From NCBI GenBank assembly GCA_027084145.1, contig JALWLM010000187.1:1-5433 (forward strand): a DNA stretch of 5,433 nucleotides. The letters are read 5' to 3'. The translations under genes were made by a program, and so were the position numbers. The stretch's first letter is position 1; the number at the start of each line of letters is the position of its first letter. The stretch is from Crocinitomicaceae bacterium (GTDB lineage Bacteria; Bacteroidota; Bacteroidia; Flavobacteriales_D; Crocinitomicaceae). Shown piece after piece: positions 1 through 5,433 of this stretch. Under the pieces are notes generated by a model. The model was given only the letters and a program-made list of their open reading frames with translations. It made no database searches and was not told the origin of the DNA.

Positions 1-1
1 G

Positions 2-460
2 ATTAGTACAGGAGCTGTTTTCGGACAAACAAAAATTGCCCACATCAATTCACAAAAAGTACTAGACACAATGCCGGCTCGAAAAGAGGCCATCAAAAAA
101 TTGCAAGAATTTGAAGCAGCAGGAATTAAAGAGTTACAAGAAATGGAGGCAGACTTTAAAGCAGCACTTGCAAAATATGAGCAAGACAGACCTACAATGT
201 CTCCCGTAATTATTAAAATTGAAGAAGAAAAATTAATGAGAAAACAACAAGCTATTCAAGAAAGACAACAGTCTCTTCAACAAGAACTTGAAGCATATTC
301 TCAAGAGCTGAATGCACCTATCTTAAAGGCGGTTCAAGATGCAGTAAAAACAGTAAGTGAACGAAACAAAATCAATTACGTTATTGATGAGTCTATGTTG
401 ATGTATTTCGATAAAGGGCTTGACATCACTGATCAGGTTATCAAAGAAATTCTAAAATAA
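2..460 (+). CDS. OmpH/Skp-family periplasmic chaperone, 5'-truncated by the window edge
   Basis: The reading frame is open from base 2, so the gene begins outside the window; the ATG at 71 is internal. The visible 152 residues start with what looks like the end of a signal peptide (ISTGAVFG, then QTKIAHIN). Next comes the OmpH/Skp N-terminal strand (KIAHINSQKVLDTMP) and a long charged helical stretch at about residues 25-110, rich in K, E and Q, which should form the coiled-coil tentacles. The protein closes with the family C-terminal strand (INYVIDES...GLDITDQVIKEIL). Skp/OmpH proteins are periplasmic trimers that hold unfolded outer-membrane proteins for the BamA machinery. Probably only about 10-20 N-terminal residues are missing, given the usual 165-175 residues. 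OmpH genes lying next to murI are common in Flavobacteriia, which fits the neighbour here. Family assignment is firm; which of several ompH paralogues this is cannot be told. Confidence 0.9.
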   Translation: MSTGAVFGQTKIAHINSQKVLDTMPARKEAIKKLQEFEAAGIKELQEMEADFKAALAKYEQDRPTMSPVIIKIEEEKLMRKQQAIQERQQSLQQELEAYSQELNAPILKAVQDAVKTVSERNKINYVIDESMLMYFDKGLDITDQVIKEILK

Positions 461-473
461 CAGAAATAATCAC

Positions 474-481
474 TAATTTTG
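474..481 (+). promoter_or_regulatory. Possible -7 element (TAnnTTTG) for murI
   Basis: TAATTTTG is a perfect match to the Bacteroidota -7 consensus TAnnTTTG. It lies 14 nt after the ompH stop and 33 nt before the murI ATG. I see no convincing TTTG-type -33 element 17-23 nt upstream, so the match may be chance in A/T-rich DNA. If used, transcription would start around 485-489, inside the first arm of the following hairpin, and murI would have a leader of under 30 nt. Confidence 0.3.
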
Positions 482-511
482 AAAGGCAATCTACAATGAT
501 TGCCTTTTTTT
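482..511 (+). terminator. Hairpin with T-tract between ompH and murI, probable intrinsic terminator
   Basis: AAAGGCAAT (482-490) is perfectly complementary to ATTGCCTTT (499-507), giving a 9-bp stem with the 8-nt loop CTACAATG. The T-run extends from 505 to 511. The shape is that of a rho-independent terminator for the rightward ompH transcript; on the minus strand no T-run follows, so it would work in one direction only. The T-run ends only 3 nt before the murI ATG at 515. The hairpin therefore also occupies the place where a murI ribosome-binding site would be, and could limit murI expression by termination or by occlusion. Confidence 0.6.
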
Positions 512-514
512 ATT

Positions 515-1330
515 ATGGGACCTATAGGAGTTTTCGATTCCGGATATGGTGGATTAACCATCCTTAAAGAGTTTAGGAAATTATTACCTGAATACGATTT
601 CTTATATTTAGGAGATAATGCCCGAGCACCATATGGAACCAGGTCTTTCGAAATTGTTTACGAATTCACACAAGAGGCAGTAGAGTATCTTTTTAATGAA
701 GGTTGTGAATTAATTATTCTTGCCTGCAATACAGCATCAGCAAAAGCACTTCGGAATATACAGCAGCAATTCCTCCCTACTATAGGGGATAAAAAAAGAG
801 TGTTAGGTGTTATTCGTCCCAGTGCAGAAGTGATTGGTAATTTTTCACCATCTAATAAAGTGGGAATTCTTGCTACACAAGGGACTGTTAAGTCTAACTC
901 TTATCATTTAGAAATTAAAAAGTTTTTTCCTAAAGTCGATGTTTATCAACAAGAATGTCCGTTATGGGTCACATTAATCGAAGAAAATAAACATGAAACA
1001 GAGGCAGGAAAAGCATTTATCAAAGAAGATGTTGAACGTCTTCTTCAACAAGACGATAAAATTGACACTATTCTTTTAGGATGTACCCATTACCCCATTG
1101 TACAAGAGTATATAAAAACAATCGTCCCTAAACACGTTCAAGTCGTCTCTCAGGGAGAAATCGTTGCTAAAAGTTTAGTTGATTATTTGAAACGTCACCC
1201 TTGGATGGATAAGCAATGTAGAAAAGGAGGAGATGTTCAATTTCTCACAACGGAAAACCCAGAAATATTTGATCAACATGCTTCCCTTTTCTTTGAAGAA
1301 AACATCGCTTCAAAACACATTCATTTATAA
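515..1330 (+). CDS. murI: Glutamate racemase
   Basis: The product (271 aa) interconverts L- and D-glutamate in the cytoplasm, supplying D-Glu for peptidoglycan stem peptides. All Asp/Glu racemase landmarks are visible: GVFDSGYGGL at residues 5-14 with Asp8 and Ser9, the GDNARAPYG loop at 33-41, the first catalytic cysteine in ACNTAS (Cys71), and the second in LGCTHYP (Cys190) with His192. Length is normal for MurI. I chose the ATG at 515 because the family begins only a few residues before FDSG. The in-frame TTG at 500 would add MPFFI but lies in the second arm of the terminator-like hairpin. No Shine-Dalgarno sequence precedes the ATG; the leader is a run of T. The gene probably depends on read-through from ompH or on its own promoter at about 474. 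It converges with purE, with 2 nt between stop codons and no terminator seen. Confidence 0.96.
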   Translation: MGPIGVFDSGYGGLTILKEFRKLLPEYDFLYLGDNARAPYGTRSFEIVYEFTQEAVEYLFNEGCELIILACNTASAKALRNIQQQFLPTIGDKKRVLGVIRPSAEVIGNFSPSNKVGILATQGTVKSNSYHLEIKKFFPKVDVYQQECPLWVTLIEENKHETEAGKAFIKEDVERLLQQDDKIDTILLGCTHYPIVQEYIKTIVPKHVQVVSQGEIVAKSLVDYLKRHPWMDKQCRKGGDVQFLTTENPEIFDQHASLFFEENIASKHIHL

Positions 1331-1332
1331 AA

Positions 1333-1800
1333 CTATCCCTTTAAGACTTTTTGCTTTAATGCTTCCATGTAATCCAAAAGTCGATTTAATACTTCCGGAT
1401 TAGATGCTCCTATAATCTTTGCGGCAAGGATTCCTGCATTTTTCGCTCCATCTAAAGCAACTGTGGCTACCGGTATCCCCCCCGGCATTTGAAGTATAGA
1501 TAAAATGCTATCCCAACCATCAATCGAATTTCTAGATTTTACGGGGACACCAATAACAGGAAGCGGTGTCAGCGAAGCCGTCATTCCCGGAAGATGAGCA
1601 GCTCCTCCTGCTCCGGCAATAATCACTTTGAGTCCTCGTTGATGTGCGCTTTTTGCATATTCAAACATTAAATCCGGTGTGCGATGTGCCGAAACAATCT
1701 TCACCTCATGCTCTATGCCTAATTCTTTTAAAACATCAATTGCTCCCTGCATAACCGGCATGTCGGATTTACTCCCCATTATAATTCCTACTTCCACCAT
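1333..1800 (-). CDS. purE: N5-carboxyaminoimidazole ribonucleotide mutase (class I PurE)
   Basis: The product (155 aa) converts N5-CAIR, made by PurK from AIR, ATP and bicarbonate, to CAIR in de novo purine synthesis; it is a cytoplasmic enzyme, normally an octamer. The class I signature is complete: GSKSD at residues 9-13, SAHRTP at 37-42 with the likely catalytic His39, AGAGGAAHLPG at 62-72, GVPV at 84-87 and MPGGIPVATV at 105-114. The SAHRTP and GGAAHLPG forms exclude class II AIR carboxylase, so the cell needs PurK, which is not in this window. The ATG at 1800 gives the expected N-terminus (MVEVGIIMGSKSD). The start lies 2 nt after the stop of the dioxygenase gene, with only a weak A-rich leader, so translational coupling is likely. 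A run of seven G (coding strand) encodes part of the MPGGIP loop. Confidence 0.97.
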   Translation of the reverse strand: MVEVGIIMGSKSDMPVMQGAIDVLKELGIEHEVKIVSAHRTPDLMFEYAKSAHQRGLKVIIAGAGGAAHLPGMTASLTPLPVIGVPVKSRNSIDGWDSILSILQMPGGIPVATVALDGAKNAGILAAKIIGASNPEVLNRLLDYMEALKQKVLKG

Positions 1801-1802
1801 TC

Positions 1803-2777
1803 TTATAACTTTAACTGTTTAACTTCTTCTTGATTTAATTTCTTATAACTTTTTAAGTTATCTATTCCCCAATTATCTAATTCTTCTTTCGTCCAAAGTT
1901 CCGGAAAGAAAATACGTCTTTGATATCTTGGAAGCATATATTTCTTCCATTCACTTCCTCCTGTTGCCTCAACGGCTTCCCCCTCATCTCCCTCTAAATA
2001 TTTAACGGCTGCTTCATAATGATACATGACCCACGCAATATTTACCGTATGATCATAATGCCGCATCGCATTCACTAAATCTACATTTTGACGATATTCT
2101 TCCGGTAACTGCTTAAATTTCGTCCATAGATTCACTTTATTATAATCTTTCATCCATTGAATCAACTCTCTTTTATAACGTTTTTCAAAGTTTAAAAGCA
2201 GTTTAGTCTTTTCTCCGGTTTCATGATCTTTCCCCGCCGCTTGCCAATACATGTGTTCAAAGGCATGTTCATACGGTGTATTTCTATCAATTGTTTTTCT
2301 GAATCTAAAATCAATCAAATTAATCAATTCGGTAGAAGCAATTTCAATTTTTCGATATTGTGCCGATTGAAAGCCACTTGCAGGTGTTAAAGTATCTCTA
2401 AATTTCAAATATTGCTCTCGCTCCATTCCATCTTTCATTATGGTAAATGAATTAGAAAGCATATCAAAATAACGACTAATCCGCATTAAATGCATTTCAA
2501 ATTTCTTCGGTTCTATTTTTTCTTCAAAAGAAACTTGCTGAATTTCCCACAGTATCATTTTAAACAACAATTCATTGATTTGATGATACATGATGAATAC
2601 CATTTCATCGGGAAAAGTTGTCCTTTGTATTTGAAGGCCCAAAAGTGCATCTACTTGGACATAATCCCAATAAGTAATCGGCTCTGCATACAATAACCCT
2701 CGTAAATGAGTGTCGGGGTCTTGTCCCATTGCTTTATATTTCTCGTCAATTGCTTTTAAAATTTCTTCTCTCTTCAT
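1803..2777 (-). CDS. Tryptophan 2,3-dioxygenase family protein (heme enzyme)
   Basis: By family, this 324-aa cytoplasmic heme protein would oxidise L-tryptophan to N-formylkynurenine, the first step of the kynurenine route. Visible landmarks: the early helix TYWDYVQVDALLGLQ (35-49), the distal-pocket segment VFIMYHQINELLFK with His65, the substrate-binding YLKFR segment with Tyr123 and Arg127 followed by TPASGFQS (131-138), the probable proximal heme ligand His253 in WVMYH (matching WRxxH of known enzymes), the ATGG loop with Thr272, and the FFPELW tail (290-295). It is somewhat longer than many bacterial enzymes (about 280-306 aa), and the spacing from His253 to the ATGG threonine is 19 residues rather than 14. 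AAGGA lies 3 nt before the ATG. The neighbours contain no kynurenine formamidase or kynureninase; purE follows after 2 nt. Family is certain, substrate less so. Confidence 0.87.
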   Translation of the reverse strand: MKREEILKAIDEKYKAMGQDPDTHLRGLLYAEPITYWDYVQVDALLGLQIQRTTFPDEMVFIMYHQINELLFKMILWEIQQVSFEEKIEPKKFEMHLMRISRYFDMLSNSFTIMKDGMEREQYLKFRDTLTPASGFQSAQYRKIEIASTELINLIDFRFRKTIDRNTPYEHAFEHMYWQAAGKDHETGEKTKLLLNFEKRYKRELIQWMKDYNKVNLWTKFKQLPEEYRQNVDLVNAMRHYDHTVNIAWVMYHYEAAVKYLEGDEGEAVEATGGSEWKKYMLPRYQRRIFFPELWTKEELDNWGIDNLKSYKKLNQEEVKQLKL

Positions 2778-2823
2778 TTTTCCTTGATTTATGTTCTCTA
2801 AATATAAGTATATCTCCCCGAAT

Positions 2824-2831
2824 CAAAATTG
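2824..2831 (-). promoter_or_regulatory. Weak -7-like element upstream of the dioxygenase-purE pair
   Basis: Read on the minus strand, CAATTTTG matches TAnnTTTG at every fixed position but the first. It lies about 46 nt upstream of the dioxygenase ATG, in the only non-coding DNA (2778-2842) before that gene. No -33 element at suitable spacing is apparent. It overlaps the distal arm of a small hairpin, so only one of the two readings may be real. Confidence 0.2.
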
Positions 2832-2844
2832 ATTTTTATCAATT
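2827..2844 (-). terminator. Weak A/T hairpin at the end of the LiaF-like gene
   Basis: AATTGAT (2827-2833) and ATCAATT (2838-2844) form a perfect 7-bp inverted repeat around a 4-nt loop, overlapping the stop codon of the LiaF-like gene. On the minus strand the last stem arm is followed by only two more T before a G. With a single G/C pair in the stem it would be a poor terminator, so transcription may well continue into the dioxygenase gene. Confidence 0.2.
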
Positions 2845-3544
2845 ATGCTGAAAAGATTTTGACATTTCCAAAAAAACAATTCCCTGTTATTTTAAGTTTG
2901 CCTCTGCTTGTTGTAACCTCTCCCCTCAAGTCTTCCAATTCACCAAAAGCTGTCGTAAGTTCATTAATGATTGCCCAGTCTTTAGGAATAATCAGTTCGA
3001 TTGACCCAAAAGTTGCTTCACAATTTAAAACTGCTGTTTCATCATCCTTGATAGAACATCCTGAAAGATTCACCTTAACAGACCCGAAAGTGGATGTTAA
3101 ATCTCCGCCTTTAAATTCATCTGTAAGTATTTTTCTACTCGTAGAACCGAACAAAGCAGAAGAAGTTATGAAGTTGATTCTTTCTTTACCCTCCTCCCCT
3201 GCACTATCAATCATTGATTGTTCATAATTCGAAATACGAATACTTTTGTAGATCAAATATGCTCCATAAGACATAATCAAGATGGGCAAAATAAGTCTTG
3301 TGTTTATCAAATCCGGAAAATAGTCTTTTAATAAGAAAATTCCTCCTATTGATATAAGGACATATCCGGCAAACGACTTAAATTCATTTTTTATCAAAAT
3401 AAGTAATCCCAGTACAATCAAAAACATTTCCCATGAAAACAACCATTTAGGAATGTTTATACCCAACCTGTCGAGTAATAATAAAAAACCAAAGATGAAA
3501 AGAACAATACCTCCTGTTAAATTTGCTTTTTGCGATGCATTCAT
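2843..3544 (-). CDS. LiaF-like membrane protein (N-terminal four-TM domain, C-terminal β-repeat domain)
   Basis: The 233-aa product has four hydrophobic segments at about residues 10-26, 37-52, 58-72 and 83-100, of the LiaF-TM/DUF5668 kind, with short polar loops (DRLGI, KNEFKS, KDYFPD). A polar linker (102-125) leads to a C-terminal domain resembling the LiaF C-terminal family (cell-wall-active antibiotic response). That domain shows five recurring FG units at 132, 153, 179, 200 and 225 (ALFGSTS, STFGSVKVNL, ATFGSIELII, TAFGELED, CFFGNVKI), typical of a short β-solenoid. In Firmicutes LiaF restrains the LiaRS envelope-stress system; no kinase or regulator is encoded here, so any such role in this organism is inference. 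The C-terminal domain probably faces the cytoplasm, since four TM segments return the chain to the side of the short N-terminus. The ATG at 3544 is the natural start; the leader is A/T-rich without a Shine-Dalgarno sequence. Confidence 0.82.
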   Translation of the reverse strand: MNASQKANLTGGIVLFIFGFLLLLDRLGINIPKWLFSWEMFLIVLGLLILIKNEFKSFAGYVLISIGGIFLLKDYFPDLINTRLILPILIMSYGAYLIYKSIRISNYEQSMIDSAGEEGKERINFITSSALFGSTSRKILTDEFKGGDLTSTFGSVKVNLSGCSIKDDETAVLNCEATFGSIELIIPKDWAIINELTTAFGELEDLRGEVTTSRGKLKITGNCFFGNVKIFSA

Positions 3545-3578
3545 ATATTTAAGTTTTTAATAAAAATAACATTTTTTT

Positions 3579-3607
3579 CAAAGATTGGCGATTTGGGTAT
3601 GTTCAAA
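3579..3607 (-). promoter_or_regulatory. Candidate promoter for the LiaF-like gene
   Basis: On the minus strand TTTG (3607-3604) is followed 17 nt later by AATCTTTG (3586-3579), which differs from TAnnTTTG only at the first base. The spacing is at the short end of the range reported for Bacteroidota -33/-7 promoters. It sits in the 77-nt gap after the oxidase stop codon and would start transcription about 30 nt before the LiaF-like ATG. No terminator hairpin is visible in this gap, so co-transcription from the oxidase gene also remains possible. Confidence 0.35.
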
Positions 3608-3621
3608 TTATTAAAAATGCT

Positions 3622-5016
3622 TCAGAGAAAAATCTTTTTAGGATTCATAATGTTGTTCGGATCAAAAACAATTTTAATTTGCTTCATCAAACTTAAGGTT
3701 ACTTCCGGAAAGACAATATCCATAAACTCTTTTTGAACCAGTCCTATCCCGTGTTCTCCTGATATCGTACCTCCTAATTCATGGACAAAGGTGAACAATT
3801 CTCTAATCGCTTTTTTTAAATCATGATTCCATTTTTCATCACTTAAGTTCCCCTTTAAAATATTGATGTGCAAATTTCCATCTCCTGCATGTCCGTAACA
3901 GACAGACGTAAAACCATAACTTCTACCAAGCTCTTTAACTTTTGTTAAAAGTTCAGGCAAATAAAATCGAGGAACAACCGTATCTTCTTCCTTGTAGATA
4001 GAATGAGATTTTACCGCTTCACCGACTGAGCGTCTTAATTTCCACAATTTATCTTTTTGTGATTGAGAATCTGCAAAAAGGATTTCGTCTGTTTCAAAAG
4101 TTTCCAAAACACCTACAATTTTTTCACATTCGGACAAAAGTTGCTCGTTATCAAAACCATCAACTTCAATTAAAAGATGAGCCTGATGATTTTCCTTGAT
4201 TTCGATAGACTTGTCTCCTGTAAATTCTTGTGCCAAAATCAAAGCATCTCGTTCCATAAATTCTAACCCACTTGGAATAACTCCCGCTTTTAAAATCGAA
4301 GCGACAGCTTTACATGCTTCAACGGAACTATGAAAAGGAACCAGCATTAAGTAATCAAGTGTAGGGTGCGGAAGCAAACGCAAAACAATTTTTGTTACAA
4401 TACCCAAAGTTCCTTCGGAACCTACAACAAGCTGAGTCAAATTATATCCCGTTGCATTTTTTAAAACATTTGCTCCTGTCCAAATGACTTCTCCTGTAGG
4501 AAGTACCATTTCTAAATTCAAAACATAATCTGCCGTTACACCATATTTTACTGCTTTCGGACCTCCTGAGTTTTCAGCAATGTTTCCACCAATGAAACAA
4601 CTGCCTTTACTTGCCGGATCGGGAGGGTAAAACAATCCCTTTTCTTTCACAGCCTCTTGTAGTAATTGCGTTATCACTCCCGGCTCAACTGTTACTTGAA
4701 AATTGTCGGTATCAATTTCAATGATTTTATTCATCCGTTCAAGAGAAACAGCTATTCCTCCTTCAATAGGGATGGCTCCTCCACTTAATCCTGTTCGGGC
4801 TCCCGAGGGTGTAACAGGAAGCTTTTCTTGATTACAAAATGATAGAATTTCAGATACTTCTTCGGTGTTTTCAGGCAGCAATACGACTCCGGGAAGACTG
4901 GATAAATCTTCTGTTTCATCATGGCTGTATTTTTCTAAAATCTCTTTATCTAAAACACATCGCCGTCCTAATATTTTTTGAAAAAATTCAATGTGCTTGG
5001 GTTGAATAAAATTCAT
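3622..5016 (-). CDS. FAD-linked 2-hydroxyacid oxidase/dehydrogenase, GlcD / D-lactate dehydrogenase type
   Basis: The 464-aa product matches the GlcD/D-lactate dehydrogenase group, which oxidises a D-2-hydroxyacid (glycolate, D-lactate, D-2-hydroxyglutarate) to the 2-oxoacid with FAD. The N-terminal PCMH-type FAD domain (about 40-215) contains PSGARTGLSGG (70-80), PPDPASKGSCFIGGNIAEN (131-149), the GGPKAVKYG loop (151-159) and GSEGTLGI (199-206). The C-terminal FAD-oxidase domain has RRSVGEA (328-334), VVPR ending at Arg350, YGHAGDGNLH (374-383), SGEHGIGLVQK (419-429) and DPNNIMNP (452-459). His376, His383 and Glu421 match the divalent-metal site known from D-2-hydroxyglutarate dehydrogenase. 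I chose the ATG at 5016; a longer frame from a TTG at 5055 would add 13 unconserved residues. No GlcE, GlcF or transporter gene is adjacent, so substrate and electron acceptor remain open. No signal peptide or TM segment is seen. Confidence 0.88.
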   Translation of the reverse strand: MNFIQPKHIEFFQKILGRRCVLDKEILEKYSHDETEDLSSLPGVVLLPENTEEVSEILSFCNQEKLPVTPSGARTGLSGGAIPIEGGIAVSLERMNKIIEIDTDNFQVTVEPGVITQLLQEAVKEKGLFYPPDPASKGSCFIGGNIAENSGGPKAVKYGVTADYVLNLEMVLPTGEVIWTGANVLKNATGYNLTQLVVGSEGTLGIVTKIVLRLLPHPTLDYLMLVPFHSSVEACKAVASILKAGVIPSGLEFMERDALILAQEFTGDKSIEIKENHQAHLLIEVDGFDNEQLLSECEKIVGVLETFETDEILFADSQSQKDKLWKLRRSVGEAVKSHSIYKEEDTVVPRFYLPELLTKVKELGRSYGFTSVCYGHAGDGNLHINILKGNLSDEKWNHDLKKAIRELFTFVHELGGTISGEHGIGLVQKEFMDIVFPEVTLSLMKQIKIVFDPNNIMNPKKIFL

Positions 5017-5044
5017 GATTAAATATTCATTATTTTTCTTATTC

Positions 5045-5052
5045 CAAGAATA
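5045..5052 (-). promoter_or_regulatory. Weak -7-like element upstream of the oxidase gene
   Basis: On the minus strand TATTCTTG matches TAnnTTTG except for one C, 28 nt before the ATG at 5016. A run of eight T on this strand (5061-5054) directly precedes it, overlapping its flank. No -33 element at normal spacing is apparent. If real, transcription would begin around 5038-5042, which would exclude the TTG at 5055 as a start codon. Confidence 0.22.
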
Positions 5053-5084
5053 CAAAAAAAACGACTTACTTTTATAATTTTATT

Positions 5085-5092
5085 TAGTTTTG
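5085..5092 (+). promoter_or_regulatory. Probable -7 element (TAnnTTTG) for msrA
   Basis: TAGTTTTG is a perfect TAnnTTTG match, 22 nt before the msrA ATG, where a Bacteroidota promoter with a short leader would be expected. The region 17-23 nt upstream is A/T-rich but has no clear TTTG. The 98-nt divergent intergenic region (5017-5114) must hold the promoters of both msrA and the oxidase gene; no operator-like palindrome is obvious in it. Confidence 0.4.
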
Positions 5093-5114
5093 AACACCAA
5101 CAATCAATAGAAAA

Positions 5115-5433
5115 ATGGAAAAAGCAACATTTGGAGCAGGATGTTTTTGGTGTGTAGAAGCCTGTTTTAGTGAACTAAAAGGTGTGAAAAAGGTGATTCC
5201 CGGGTATTCAGGCGGTGAAGAAGATACAGCAAATTACAAAGATGTCTGTACAGGAGAAACCGGGCACGTAGAGGTGGTTAGAATCGAATATGATGAAAAT
5301 GAAATTTCTTATGATGATCTACTCGAGGTGTTTTGGTTTGTTCATGACCCCACACAATTGAACAGACAAGGGAATGATGTCGGTACTCAATACCGTTCTG
5401 TTATCTTCTATCACAATGATGAACAACGAAAAA
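5115..5433 (+). CDS. msrA: Peptide-methionine (S)-S-oxide reductase, 3'-truncated by the window edge
   Basis: The frame runs open to the window end, showing the first 106 residues of a protein usually 150-220 aa long. MsrA reduces the S-epimer of methionine sulfoxide in proteins, using thioredoxin for recycling. The GAGCFWC motif at residues 7-13 carries the catalytic Cys10, followed by Glu15 in CVEACF. The family blocks IPGYSGG (28-34), GHVEVVRIEYD (50-60), FWFVHDPTQLNRQGNDVGTQYRS (73-95) follow in order, so the fold is intact as far as seen. Extra cysteines at 13, 17 and 45 are present; Cys13 could serve as a resolving cysteine as in other GCFWC-type enzymes, but C-terminal resolving cysteines or a fused MsrB domain would lie beyond the window. 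The ATG at 5115 starts just before the motif, as in short cytoplasmic MsrA forms, with no signal peptide. The leader is A-rich (ATAGAAAA) and lacks a Shine-Dalgarno sequence. Confidence 0.95.
   Translation, partial: MEKATFGAGCFWCVEACFSELKGVKKVIPGYSGGEEDTANYKDVCTGETGHVEVVRIEYDENEISYDDLLEVFWFVHDPTQLNRQGNDVGTQYRSVIFYHNDEQRK

Noticed and set aside
500..514. Upstream TTG start for murI adding five residues (MPFFI)
   Set aside because: These bases form the second stem arm and T-run of the hairpin, the added residues are not part of the family, and the ATG at 515 fits the conserved N-terminus.
1800..1852. 13-nt direct repeat TTCTTATAACTTT at 1800-1812 and 1840-1852
   Set aside because: One copy encodes part of the dioxygenase C-terminus and the other spans its stop and the purE leader, in different frames. 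The repeat is short and A/T-rich, so chance is the best explanation.
2490..2696. 68-codon plus-strand open frame within the dioxygenase gene
   Set aside because: It is antisense to the conserved heme-pocket coding region and has low-complexity Phe/Tyr-rich composition, as expected of a shadow frame.
2829..3227. 132-codon plus-strand open frame antisense to the LiaF-like gene
   Set aside because: It lies almost wholly opposite a gene with clear TM segments and repeat motifs, and its translation has no recognisable domain. It is a shadow frame.
3530..3736. 68-codon plus-strand open frame spanning the LiaF-like gene start and the oxidase gene end
   Set aside because: It overlaps two supported genes on the other strand; its hydrophobic, Lys-rich product follows from A/T-rich sequence and matches nothing I recognise.
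5017..5055. Longer oxidase form starting at a TTG at 5055
   Set aside because: The start codon is weak, the 13 extra residues show no family resemblance, and a -7-like element lies inside this stretch. The ATG at 5016 gives the usual length.

Overview
The window looks like ordinary chromosomal core sequence from a low-GC member of the Bacteroidota, most likely class Flavobacteriia. The evidence is the pairing of an OmpH/Skp-type periplasmic chaperone with glutamate racemase, a flavobacterial-looking tryptophan 2,3-dioxygenase-family protein, A/T-rich leaders with little or no Shine-Dalgarno sequence, and several matches to the Bacteroidota -7 promoter element TAnnTTTG. Genus cannot be read from the sequence. 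I see no mobile element, CRISPR array, tRNA, rRNA or phage gene.

Layout from left to right. A 5'-truncated ompH/skp-like gene (+, ends at 460) is followed by a 54-nt gap. That gap holds a perfect TAnnTTTG element and a hairpin with a T-tract, which ends 3 nt before the ATG of murI (+, 515-1330). murI converges with purE (-, 1333-1800) with only 2 nt between their stop codons. Read on the minus strand, purE is the last gene of a leftward block: a FAD-linked glycolate/D-lactate-type oxidase (5016 to 3622), a four-TM LiaF-like membrane protein (3544 to 2843), a tryptophan 2,3-dioxygenase-family protein (2777 to 1803), then purE. The dioxygenase and purE are separated by 2 nt and are surely cotranscribed. 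The 65- and 77-nt gaps further upstream leave room for separate promoters. At the right edge a 3'-truncated msrA (+, from 5115) diverges from the oxidase gene across a 98-nt intergenic region.

Functionally the genes serve cell-envelope assembly (OmpH/Skp, MurI, perhaps the LiaF-like protein), purine synthesis (PurE), tryptophan oxidation, oxidation of a small 2-hydroxyacid, and repair of oxidised methionine. They do not form one recognisable pathway. I found no evidence of a new biological system. The points worth a second look are small: the terminator-like hairpin abutting the murI start, the dioxygenase-purE pairing without purK, the orphan LiaF-like protein, and a G7 tract inside purE.
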